A stretch of 64,000 bases of DNA, from assembly GCA_032716605.1 (NCBI GenBank), contig CM064501.1:24194514-24258513 (forward strand), in the 5' to 3' direction. The notes under the pieces were generated by a model. That model saw only the letters and a program-made list of their open reading frames with translations. It was not told the origin of the DNA and did no database searches. Below, piece by piece: positions 21,901 to 32,862 of this stretch (its first letter is position 1; every line of letters begins with the position of its first letter). The translations under genes and the position numbers were made by a program. The stretch comes from Paralithodes platypus. Lineage: Eukaryota; Arthropoda; Malacostraca; Decapoda; Lithodidae.

Positions 21901-23254
21901 CGGTGAGAGATACGAGGGGAATGGTCCGTCAGTGTTACCCAGCATACTATACCATCAGGAAGATTGTGCGGGAGAGAAAACCGACGGACAGCAAAGGACA
22001 ATGATGGCAGATGCTCTAAAATGGCAGAAAATACTGGAAGAGGCTTACAAGGACAGTGCCACTAAATCTGTCTTGGCCAATTCTGAAGCGATGAAAACAG
22101 ACGCGGCCATGTCCCTTATATTATTTCCTAATATTGGAGATCAAGACAAGAACCAAGAGACTTTACAGTCTAGGGTAAATCTCTCCAACGAGCGAGGGGA
22201 AAGCGCAAAGGGAAAAAGAGGAAAGTCACAAGTCCTGACCACAGCAAACACAGCTGGGGCGGACACAGAAATCTTGACCCAACTGGCCGCTGGACTCACC
22301 ACCATAGTTGCAGGCTCGGTCTCAGTTGTAGAGAAGTATGTGAGCCAACTAGACTCCTCGTCGATGTCCAAGAGTGCGAAAAACAAACCCTGTGTGATAG
22401 TTGGTGTTGATTTTAACACATTAGAGAAGCTTAAAGAATTCATAGCGGACTCCCTGCAGAAAGCCATCACCCGACTCATTTACGACAAGCCCAACATGTC
22501 GTACAGCCATCTACTGAAAGATATTCAGCTCGACAGTGTAAGGGGTGACCTTTCCTGTGCCATGGAAGATAACTGTATAACCACCTTAAGCAAATTTGTG
22601 GTTTTAAACATTTCGAGGAAGTATCTGAGCGAGATACGAAAGAGCGAAGGAAGACGGGGCAACAACCACCGTGATCCTGAAGCCACGATAGAGAATGCCC
22701 TGATAGTAGCAATGTCCACGAGGATGGAAGATTTGGTCAGGTCTCAACTGGCAAACCTGGTGGCCCTATCAGTCGTGTTTGTCATAACCCTCGAAATTGT
22801 AGAAATCGGCGACGGTCGTCGGGCGAACAACAACCCTCCCTCGCTTCCGAACCATCAAAAACTTCGGATGCATCTCATGAGGAACCTGTATCACCTCTAT
22901 ACACACATTGGACTGGGGGCCGCCACTGACATGGCACGCCTTGCCAACGACCATTTCTTTGACCTAATAAAAAATGCTTCGACGTTGCCAGGAGATGAAA
23001 ATAAACTTCAAAACCTGTATACGGAAGATGAAGATAATCTTCAAAACTCTTATGGGTTAAATCACACAACAACCTTTAATAGTACTTCTAAGTATCGTCC
23101 CGACGTGAAAGGGTCTGGACAAATGCCGTGGCTGCAACAGGCGCTCCGTCACCAAATATTTGGTCAGCCATTATATCGCGATAACGACTCTCCAACACCC
23201 AATAACGGTCACGATATTTTAAATAATCTTGAAGTCATATCCATGGGCAACTGA
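18948..23254 (+). pseudogene. Large virion-type protein gene, frameshifted and MITE-interrupted
   Basis: One plus-strand gene of roughly 1,270 codons. ATG 18948 is the likely start; an upstream GTG at 18918 is less likely. The N-terminus has a Gly/Ile-rich hydrophobic patch (residues ~10-30), then a basic, Asn/Ser/Asp-rich linker (19100-19290). A frameshift near 19410 moves to the frame running to 20866. A MITE follows (20867-21354), and the frame is continuous on both sides of it. An in-frame TAA sits at 21584-21586 in the codons before the long final piece to 23254. That piece contains an acidic segment and a hydrophobic helix near 22750-22800. AATAAA motifs follow at about 23356. No named domain is recognised; size, composition and context suggest a nimavirus structural protein. 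Confidence 0.6.
20867..21354 (+). mobile_element. MITE copy 2 (480 bp, TTAA TSD), subfamily B
   Basis: TTAA at 20867-20870 and 21351-21354. Begins CCCCTAAAAGTCGGGG and ends CGCTCTTAAGGTG. It shares ATGGGGAAAGTACC and GCTGGGCGGTACATATAAA with copies 4 and 5. Confidence 0.92.
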
Positions 23255-23330
23255 TCAAAAGATCAATCGTTACAATGGAAAAAAACTTTGATATTGCCAT
23301 TGTGGAGAGGTCCGTCGGTTAACCGACGAG

Positions 23331-23450
23331 GTCTCATACTTATTTGTACATTTTCCCAAATAAAATACAGTTTGTAAATTTCCACATAGATTTATTTATT
23401 TATAGGAAAAATCGTGTAAGGTGTTATGAAACGAGATACCGAGGGCTCTG
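23331..23450 (+). repeat. Dispersed repeat A (partial copy)
   Basis: TTTGTACATTTTCCCAAATA, TTTCCACATAGATTTATTTA and GGTGTTATGAAACGAGATAC match the order at 3110-3250. The segment just before it (CATTGTGGAGAGGTCCGTCG) recurs inverted at 31060-31085. Confidence 0.55.
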
Positions 23451-23492
23451 AATACAACCCCGAAGCGGCAAATCAATATTGTACTTTTTGCA

Positions 23493-26400
23493 ATGGATGG
23501 GACCAGTGAATTGTTTGATGACACAATAGTTTATGTGGTTGTAGAATGCTCCCCCCCTATTCGAACAAACTCCGAGTGCCAGGTGCAAACTCGTAAAAGG
23601 ATATTTAGCAAATGTATTTGTCTGCTGAAAAAGTTAAAACCTGAAAAGAAGTTTTTTTGGTGGGCATGTGCAATCGTGAGACTGAGGCACTGGACGCGGC
23701 CTCAACCGTCATAGAGAGCATTCTGCATACCATTAACAGCACTTCAGACTGTGAACGTATACAGGGATACGTGGTGTTAGATAACATAGAGGGTAAGGCT
23801 AAACGTGGTGTAATCAGACCCCCGGCACCAGGAAGCGAGTTAATACTATTAACTAATAGAATATGTACCACCAGTCTGTTCTATTCCGAATTCAACAATT
23901 CGTGGTGGAATTCTGACGGCGTCAAAGAATTGAGAAATGCCATATCATGGAAGGAATCATCCTTCGGAGGTACCCCAAACAAGGAAGAGAAGAAACACAA
24001 GTGAGACTGGCGATGACAAGAAGAGCCAATGCCCCCCTCCTTCTCAATTCACCATAAGGGATGCTTCATTCTACAACTTTATGGATAGCATCACCTCTCT
24101 GCTTGAGGAGCGCCTTTCGAACGATATAGGTATTGGCGTCACTGCAGAAATAGGATATGGAGGCATAAGCTTTTCAGAAACTGAGGGATGTTTTGTGTCT
24201 CACGTCAGGGCCAAAGTTATCTTCCTCCTCTTCCTCCGCCACTTCTCCCTCTTCCTCGCCATCCTCTCGCGAGATTATTAATGGCAGAGGCGGTGTAGGA
24301 GGCACCGCGAGTCGACGTCAGATGAGATTCGTGGGAGCCAGTGCTGGCAACCTCGTGGTTTACACCTTGGCGGTTCTTATGAACGCCGCTTGGAAATGTT
24401 GCGGATCTATTTATGATGAGAAGGAAGGGCGCGGTAGACGATTAAAGAGGGGCATTGTCGATACAGGTCTGTTCAGAAATACCACGTGAATCACTCTCCC
24501 AAAAGGCGAGTGTTTTTGCGACTGTGCCACGAGATTATTTGATTCCCTTTTGGAGGCCAACGTTCTTTACAACCACCCGTTAGTGAAGACCTCCTCTTCC
24601 GAACTAGCGGAACCGGCGAACATTACCAATGTCTCTGATGACTGGGACATCCACGACTTGGTTGACGGTGCCGTAACTGTCGAGTACCTTCTAGATTCAA
24701 GGGCCGGGAACCTGGCGGCTAACACGTTAACTGAACAATACCTCCATGAACCCATCGCCTACACTCTGAGGTTGATGTCTGCGCCCAATAAAGTGGAGGC
24801 TGTACTAAACCTGGCTTACGTAATGACGCGGCATCTGTTAATGCGTTGCACTCGTTGGCCCGAAGGGGTAGCCAACGACGGAGCACTGTCGAGTCGCGTT
24901 TTGTTTTTCCTGGGTTGAAAGACTCTGGGAGCTCAAGATTTGGACGCGTCACGCTTTGAAATTCTCAGAGACAGCGGGGATCACTCTTTCTGTAACTTGC
25001 CCTTGAGTCACATGATTGAATACTCGGGCCTGACTGCCTCCGAAAAGATTAAAAGGGACCTGGCGGCAATCGTAGAGGATGACTGCAACCTGTTCAACCA
25101 AGGCATGGATCTCCTAATAGGAGGTTTTGACGTTCGGGACATTCTTATGCCGTCCACGTCGACCGCAATTTTAGGGGATTCGAAATATAGGGTGAAACCA
25201 TTTTCCTCTTTCTACAAGGAAATGAAAAAAAGACTACTCCGAGAAAGTTTCTTCCCTAAGTTCTCGCGAGTTGCTCGACTCGTATTTGGGGGAAAACTGG
25301 AAATGGGACGGAAGGACGCCCAGTGCTAATGCTCTCCAGAACCCCTCTCCGTACTCCCCTTACACAGTAGAGAATAGAACCCAGCACGTGGTGGATATAG
25401 TTTCGGCTCACACCACCAGTCTACCGGATTTTCTCAGCTTCGTCAAGTCCTTCACCAGGAACCGCGATGAGAGGACCAACAGGAATAAAGGAAATGTAAC
25501 CTTTCCTGAAGATGTGACTTATGCTGAAAATATCACAGATACTGTCAATTACATATTTGAAATTTCACCAGCTGGTAGGCATTGGGGGAAAGTTTCATGC
25601 AGCTCTGCCCAAATTGACTCACTGGCAACTGAAGGCCGTCCACGTCATCGCGGGCCACTGCGAACGAACCATACTTGCCGATACCCGCTATTACCCCAAT
25701 GGAGGCCCACGAGTACGTTAGATCGGTGAGAGAGGCTAACGCGCGTCTGTTCCGTACTGTCACCAATAGGCGGGTCCTAAAGTACACGGCACTAGACGAT
25801 GCTCGTCTCTACGGCGAATTGATCGCTGCCGAAAAGGGGGTTATAGAGCTCACGTACGACGTGCGGCACAGCTGGTTTGTGGTCCACCTATGCATCAGAT
25901 CTTATTTGGCGTTGTGTGACTCGTATAGAGAAGTAAAATCCGTCAAGAGGCCACTAACAAGTGACACTGAACAACACAGTGATTGTCTTGTGAAACTTGA
26001 ACAGGATTTTGAAAGGAATATCGAACTGTTTGTGGACTGTTATTTGGCCAGCAAATGTCCAAACTGTAAGCGTCATAATCACCCTGGAGAAGAAGAAAAT
26101 GAAGAAGGGGGTAGTTTAATAGGCGAAAAAGAACACGAAGACGAGGTTGACCAAGAAATGTGTGAGACGTCAGTAGGGGCAGATTTACCCCTCGACTTTC
26201 GGTGCTTCAGATTAGTAAATCTGCCGAGTCAGAATATCACCTTTAAACAGAGTGGTAGGTGTGTTAATACCACCTTTGTGGCAGACAGAGGCGGAGAGAA
26301 ATTACGATGGGACTTTCAGTATTTCGGAGGACAAGGTTATGGTTCCATTTATGCAACAAACGAATCTAGTTTATGCTGCCTGTTTAATTTAACCCTTATT

Positions 26401-27067
26401 TAGCGGCGAGCAACATAAGTCGAGTTAAATAAAGCTGGACTATGTGGCGGCGCTCGACATAGGTCGAGTGGCAATTTCAGCACGTAATGTGGCTGAGAGA
26501 GAGTGACAAGTGGTGGCAGGAGACTAGCGAGCGTATGACTGCTCCAGACCACCGCGGCGAGCCTACTGACACAAATCTCAGCTCCCTCCTCCCTCTCTCA
26601 CTCGCTACATACTCAATTATGTACTGAAAGTACCGAATTACCTGCTTTTTGCACTCGCGTTGCACGGTTATTGCAAGAAAACTATCCATCATACAAGGAT
26701 CGTTATGGTGTCATTCGAAAGCTCTGTTTATGCCCTTTCAGGGATAGGTACTTGTTTTACGTTCTGGGTCTTATTTACGCATGAAAATGATCACGTAAAC
26801 AGCCCTATTTTGGCTAAAAACACCCCGCTGTGCGGTACACATAAATAAACCGCATAGGCCGCTCGTAAGGTGTTAATAAATGATAATTCACCCATTCAGA
26901 AATTAGCCAAGTCTCTGGGAAGCACCCAGGCGACGGCTCCCAACACCAATTTCATAAAGACAATTATTTATCTCCCCTCTAAGGTAATGTTAAATGAATG
27001 GACCTCCCTAAATGCCAAGGGAAATTTCTGTTCGGGCTTCAATTCTGAGGTATCGGAATCATTGTAA
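23493..27067 (+). pseudogene. Large virus-like gene with many lesions and a MITE
   Basis: A gene of about 1,030 codons is spread over all three plus frames. ATG 23493 starts it. Frame changes occur in a T-run near 23655, near 23960, near 24210, near 25290, near 25600 and near 25680. In-frame TGA codons stand at 24487-24489 and 24916-24918. The last long piece (25675-26388) has a small Cys pair (CPNCKRH) and an acidic tract. The MITE at 26389-26876 follows, and the frame continues to TAA at 27067. Hydrophilic with several NxT/S sites, and no membrane helix is obvious. No family is recognised. It sits in line with neighbouring plus-strand genes. It is the most decayed gene of the block. Confidence 0.55.
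26389..26876 (+). mobile_element. MITE copy 3 (480 bp, TTAA TSD), subfamily A
   Basis: TTAA at 26389-26392 and 26873-26876. Near identical to copies 1 and 6 (GTACTGAAAGTACC, CTGTGCGGTACACATAAA). Confidence 0.92.
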
Positions 27068-27430
27068 TGCGGGCGCATCACGTAAAGAATGTATATTTGA
27101 GAGATCCATTGAGGTGAACAATCATTGCCACCAAAATTATCAATAATGTGAGATTTGACGATTAACAGGCACCTCCCATAAAAAGAATAACAACACACCG
27201 CGGCATCCACACTGACAACAAGAACGGCGACCACAAGAACAAGAACCAGACCAAGAACAGGAAAAAATACAAGGAAAAGAAGGAGGGCGACCAGAAGGAG
27301 GTCAAGAAGAACAGGAATCTACCATCCCCGATTGCTGTCCCCATCACAAAGAATTGGTAACTCGGGGGTGTCGGAATCAATTGTGTTGGGTGCAGAACCG
27401 TCCGTCACATTGGTAAAGTTAGTATTGTAA
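27061..27430 (+). repeat. Partial duplicate of the promoter and 5' end of the next gene
   Basis: ATCACGTAAAGAATGTATAT, GAACAATCATTGCCACCAAA and the CAAGAACGGCGAC-type repeats to CCCGATTGCTGTCCCCAT (27061-27345) match 27437-27783 in order. The copy lacks a clean start and has an early stop. Confidence 0.75.
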
Positions 27431-27513
27431 TGTGTGTATATCACGTACACAATTTATGTCTGAGAGATCTCACAATACAATTTTAGTTGAGCTGAACAAT
27501 CATTGCCACCAAA

Positions 27514-30500
27514 ATGATGAGTAACGTGAGATTTGCTGATACCGAGACACAACAGACCTGTGGCAATGAGGCACCACAGGCCTGTGGCACTGAGGCACGA
27601 CAGGCCTGCGGCACTGAGACCTCCAATGAAAAGAAAAACAATAAACCGTGGCGTCGACACCGACAGCAAGAACGGCGACAACAAGAACGGCGACAACAAG
27701 AACAAACACAGGGAAAAGAAGGAGGGCGACAAGAAGCAGGACAAGACGAACAGGAATCTACCATTCCCGATTGCTATCCCCATTCGCCTGCTGTCTCTGT
27801 CCCCAAGACTAAAACTATGCCTATTGAATTAAGCAACGAGGAAGTGTACAAAATGCGGAACGAAATAATGAATGAGCTAATCGAGACAAAGCAAATTAAA
27901 ATGTCTCCACCTCCATCTATGAACGGAGAGACCCCTTTTACGGTTTCTTCCTTTTGTGACGCCTGTGTGAATTCGGTGAGCAATTGGCTCGAGGGTGTGG
28001 ACTTGACGAAGCACACCTTAAGGAATTTTGAGGCAGATATACATGAACCTGAGCAGATACCCATGTACTTAAATTCTATGGAAGAAAGATGTGAATTGGT
28101 GAGAATGATTTTGGATTCGGCGCGTCTGCAGATATTAGATTTAGTATCTGTGGAAACCCAAGTTAAAAAACAGAACACAAGGAGGGACGGTCCATTCAAA
28201 GGACTGTCTGGGTTGTCCCTCTCCACAGGTTCTTTAGTTGATATGAAACATGAAGGTGCACTCCCTTTCAAGCTCTTTAAGAAGCTGTTGGGCGACGAAG
28301 GATATGCAGCCTGCCATGCTACTGGAGCCATCTTAGACTACGATTACAAACTCGAACACTCCTTTTCTGATACCACAAACCAACATTTCGGCGAAATGCT
28401 CCTTTCATGTATCCCTGACTCTTTTTACGAGTGCCGATGTTTGAACACTACAAAACAAGATAGGGGCCTTGAGAGCGACAGCAACGTCCTCGAAGAGAAG
28501 AGCGACTGCAACCTCCTCGAAGAGAAGAGCGAAAGCAACGTCCACGAAGAAGACAGGGGTGCGAGTGACAGCACCAAAGACAGGGTCGCGAGCGACAGCA
28601 ACGTCCACGAAGAGAAGAGCGACAGCAACGTCCACGAAGAAGACAGGGGCGCGAGCGACAGCACCAAAGACAGGGTCGTGACCAACAGCACCAAAGACAG
28701 GGTCGCGACCGACAGCAACCTCCACGAAGAAGACAGGGGCGCGAGCGACAGCAACCTCCACGAAGAAGATAGGGGCGCGAGCGACAGCACCAAAGACAGG
28801 GATGCGAGCGACAACTCCAAAGACAGGGACGCGAGCGACAGTACCGAAGACAGAGGCGCGAGCGACAGCAACAAAGACAGGGACGCGAGCGATAGTACCG
28901 AAGACAGAGGCGCGAGCGATAGCACCAAAGACAGGGGCATCAATAAGGACAGAGATATTAACACCTTACGAGCGGCCTATGCGGTTTATTTATATGTACC
29001 GCCCAGCGGGGTGTTTTTAGCCAAAATAGGGCTGTTTTCGTGATCATTTTCATGCCTAAATAAGACCCAGAACGTAAAACAAGTATCTATCCCTGAAAGG
29101 GCATAAACAGAGCTTTCGAATGACACCATAACGATCCTTTTATGATGGCTAGTTTTCTTGCAATAACCGTGCAACGCGAGTGCAAAAAGCATGTAATTAG
29201 GCACTTTCCCCATACAATTCCTTATATAGCGAGTGAGAGAGGTAGGAGGGAGGTGAGATTCGTGTCAGTAGGTTCGCCGCGGTGGTCTGGAGCAGTCATA
29301 CGCTCGCTACTCTCCTGCCACCACTTGTCTCTCTCTCTCAGCAACATTACGTGCTGAAATTGCCACTCGAGTTATGTCGAGCGCCGCCACATAGTCCAGC
29401 TTTATTTAACTCGACTTATGTGGTGAGCCGCTAATTAAGGGTTAATAACAGCTTCGAGACCAGCGACGACGATGAGACCAGCGACGACGACGAGGCTAGC
29501 ACCGCCGACGAGGATAGCGGCGCCGACGACATTGTCGACTGTGGTGTCAATGACCAAAGTAAAGATAACGCTAGCGACCACGACAGGGGTGTGGAAGACC
29601 ACAGCGACGAGTTACGGGCGGAGAATCGGTTGTCGAGCACCGCCTCTCTGAACAACTCAAATCTTAAAAGGCTCAGATCTCATACCACGTGCCTGTCAAT
29701 TTGTAAGCACAAAGACTATTGCTGTGTCTCCCAGTCGAACATGGAAAGGTTTTTTATATCCACTCGGATCGCGATTAGTACCAAACCTGATGTGGGCGGA
29801 GTGCAAGTGTCCTCTCAAGAAGAGAGAGAAGATAGAACAGTTAAGCCCTGTGTCAATTACATTGTCGGTGTGTACCACCCCATTGACAAAACATTAATCA
29901 TCTCTCTGGGGACTACAGTCTATGAAGCATCCTGTTTCTCGCAGAAGAGCATGACAGAATTCGAAAGTACTTGGAGTGATCTAGGAGACAAAATACCTCC
30001 TTGCATTACGAGCCTGTGTGATGGACCGAACAATCCCGACGCAAAGACATACACGGTGGTGCAAACACTGGCGGTCCCATTCTTGAGCACGTTACCCAAC
30101 GAGGATTTAAAAGCTCAAGACAGTTCAGGTAACTCTTTCGCCGTATTCAAGAATAATTTGACCGCTCGCTATTCCGGCCTGTACACAGATCCGTCCCATC
30201 ACTGGCGATCAGCTCTGCACACAGACATAACGCAATCGCGGGCCCTAAGTGCTGTTCGGTACTCTGGTGAAGTTGGGCCTTGTACTACCTCCCAATCACC
30301 GGCTACTCTGTCCACGCCCACGTGCATTGGCGGTACCGTGTTGCTGCCAAATGGCGATCATTCAACTGGACTGTACTGGAAGAACTACTCTTCCTCCGAC
30401 TTAGACCTACAGTGTCATTACTCGTCAATCAACGAACAGACATGGTTGCTATCCGGCAGCGTCGATGACAATTCTTCATTCCCCCATTGCTGTTCCAATG

Positions 30501-30871
30501 ACGGAATCGCAAAAACGGCACAGTGTGACCAAAACAACCTCAAAGGTACGCTGGCTACGCTCAGAGAGAATTTAGATGACCTGTTCCTATCCCTGAAGCG
30601 ACTCATTGGCGAATATAAAAGCAAGCAGGAGGAAGTGAATGCTACCATCGAGGCCGACTGTTCAAACCATGAATTGTCTAAATTGCAAGATTCCTTGAAG
30701 GTTATCCAGCATCATATCACATTAACAAGTTCTCAGTCGTTCTATTACGAGAAATATATAAATGCTTCAATCCGTGTTCTTGGCCAGATGGACAGATTAT
30801 TGAAAATACATCTACCTCTGTATGTATCTGTCAATGTTGGTCCTTATTGTAATAATTTCAACATGTATTAG
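27514..30871 (+). CDS. Large virus-like protein, intact except for one MITE
   Basis: ATG 27514 to TAG 30871. With the 484 bp insertion (28958-29441) set aside the frame is continuous, giving about 957 residues; no other lesion is visible. The N-terminus is Cys/Gln/Ala repeated (27540-27620), then Lys/Arg/Gln-rich (27630-27750). A globular part follows (27790-28440). Next is a long hydrophilic stretch of 9- to 14-residue repeats on DRGASDS and HEEKSDSN (28470-28960), which carries on past the MITE as Asp/Ser/Glu-rich sequence. The C-terminal part has about 15 Cys and many NxS/T sites, and a predicted coiled coil (30540-30740). No transmembrane helix is clear. AATAAA lies 6 bases after the stop. 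Function unknown; a virion or secreted-type viral protein is my inference. Confidence 0.6.
28958..29445 (-). mobile_element. MITE copy 4 (480 bp, TTAA TSD), subfamily B, inverted
   Basis: TTAA at 28958-28961 and 29442-29445. This is the only copy in minus orientation, inserted in the 957-codon gene with the frame continuous either side. Confidence 0.92.
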
Positions 30872-30876
30872 GGACA

Positions 30877-30882
30877 AATAAA
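30877..30882 (+). terminator. Polyadenylation signal AATAAA
   Basis: Six bases after the stop codon of the preceding gene, as is common in compact large DNA viruses. The rest of 30883-31123 holds no gene. Confidence 0.5.
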
Positions 30883-31123
30883 CACTGTATTGAGTTAGAA
30901 CTATATTATTAACCTTTTTGCACTGGGCAAACAAGCCAGCGATCTACATCCAAAAAAGCTTATAGATCTTTGCAGTCGGTGGAGAGATAGGATATGCTCT
31001 TATTTCATCTGCGGCTATGATACCCAACACGGATCACGAGGGAAACCCACTTCGATGAAACCAACGGACCTCTCCACAATAGCAATCAGTTTCACGGAAG
31101 TCTGGTCATGAGAGGGAACTACC

Positions 31124-32848
31124 ATGTCGCCTGCCACCCATACTGTTATCCGGAAACGGTCCAAGTCCACGATGGAAAATGAATCCAAGTCAATTTCAAA
31201 TTACACCGACGATGTCAAGGAATATGCCAGACGTCTTTACGACACCGTTGTCTCGGATGTTCTCGGTCAATACATAGTTCCCATTGACAAGCGCCATATA
31301 AAAGCTGAACATTTGGATTATGCCCGCACGGTGTGTTTGTGGACCGCGGCCAACATTCGCAGAGAGAGAGAGAGACAGGCGGCTGTCACACACGAATGCG
31401 ATGACGCCTTGACCAAACTAATAAATGAAACTAAGACGGAGATGGAACTTCTAGTGGAAACGGAGGTGAAAAAGCAAGCTTCAGTGTTAAACAAACATGA
31501 ACCTCTTTTAGAAGACATGCTTTGGGCGATCCTTAGTGTCTTGCCTATTGAGTGCTCGTTGGAAATATTGTCCCACTCGGCATCAAAGGCACTTGCCTTT
31601 AGTGGGAAGATGATCACGCTGAGGTACTCTCAGTTAAAAGAAAACTTGCCCACCGGTGACGAAGATTATAGGAGGAATAGACTTCTTATAGCCCACTACT
31701 TTGGTTCTCTGCAAAAATTCATACAAAGGATGAGTATGTACGATGCAGGTGCAATGTTTGACATGATGTTTCACATCTCCGACATTCGTGCGGGAGGGGG
31801 CGTAAAGTTCAATTTTGAGGTAATTTCATACCTGTTCGCGGGAATCCCCACGTTATCCCTACCCTCTTTCATCACGAATAAGTTACGGAATATTGTGCCT
31901 TTAGAACCCATCTCGTGGAAGACAGTGAAGTACTGCATTAAATACTCTCTTCCTGTCTTGTACGAAAGTCTGATCCAACGCTGGGAAATAATTGACTCTG
32001 TGTCCCTGACACCAGAGACCTATTTTGAGGAATGGAGTTCGAAAGGTGCTGTTTCTATCACCGAAAGCTTTAAGAGGGAGACCTTACTTTACCTTTTCGC
32101 GAAGATACTCTGTGACCTTCCAAAACGGAATTTTGTTAGAAAGAAGAATAAGAGGGCAAAAGTGGAAACCGATCCCGGTCAGTCGACATGTTGTCTCGAC
32201 ATTGCCTTTGCCGCCACTTCTATCACCAATTTTAATTTCCAAACCGTGAACAGGGCAATAAAGGCAGGTCTCTTAGACGTCAAAAGACGCAAATCGACCC
32301 GGGACAAATTTACGTTTTTGCCCGAAAACAATGGAACAGCCCCAGTCATGCTTGCACCTTCCAGAGCTCCGTTTCCCCTGTGCCGGTATGCGGGAGGGAC
32401 GGTGCATCGACTACCAGCAGTCCCCCTATCGGCGGGTGGCATGGTGCATCGACTACCAACGCTGTTCCAATTGGTGGGAGGGATGGTGCATCGTCTACCA
32501 ACAATGTTCCTGTCGGTGGGAGGGATGGTGCATCGTCTACCAACAATGTTCCTGTCGGTGGGAGGGATGGTGCATCGTCTACCAACAATGTTCCTGTCGG
32601 TGGGAGGGGTGGTGCATCATCTACCAACAATGTCCCTGTCGGTGGGAGGGGTGGTGCATCGTCTACCAACAATGTTCCTGTCGGTGGGAGGGATGGTGCA
32701 TCGTCTACCAACAATGTCCCTGTCGGTGGGAGGGGTGGTGCATCGTCTACCAACAATGTTCCTGACGGTGAGAACAATGGCGCGTCGACCACCACCACCA
32801 ATGCCCCGACCAGTGGGGAGGATGGAACAGCGAGGCACAAATGGGTGA
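31124..32848 (+). pseudogene. N-terminal part of a virus-like ankyrin/RING gene (or separate gene)
   Basis: ATG 31124 opens 574 codons. Residues 1-400 are mostly helical, with a Lys/Arg patch at 340-350 and no recognisable motif. From about 32390 the frame enters a 42 bp tandem repeat that is open in all three frames. The frame ending at 32856 (GxxGASSTNN repeats, Ala/Ser/Thr/Gly-rich) is the one in phase with the next gene at 32863, separated only by TAA at 32854-32856. I therefore suspect one original gene of about 1,200 codons (31124-34773) with a shift at the repeat and a nonsense codon. Two genes cannot be excluded. Confidence 0.5.
32395..32775 (+). repeat. 42 bp tandem repeat, about nine units
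   Basis: Units of GGTGGGAGGGATGGTGCATC followed by GTCTACCAACAATGTTCCTGTC. The period is a multiple of three, so every frame stays open and periodic. The central units are nearly identical, the outer ones diverged. Confidence 0.93.
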
Positions 32849-32862
32849 CAATATAAGCTGCC

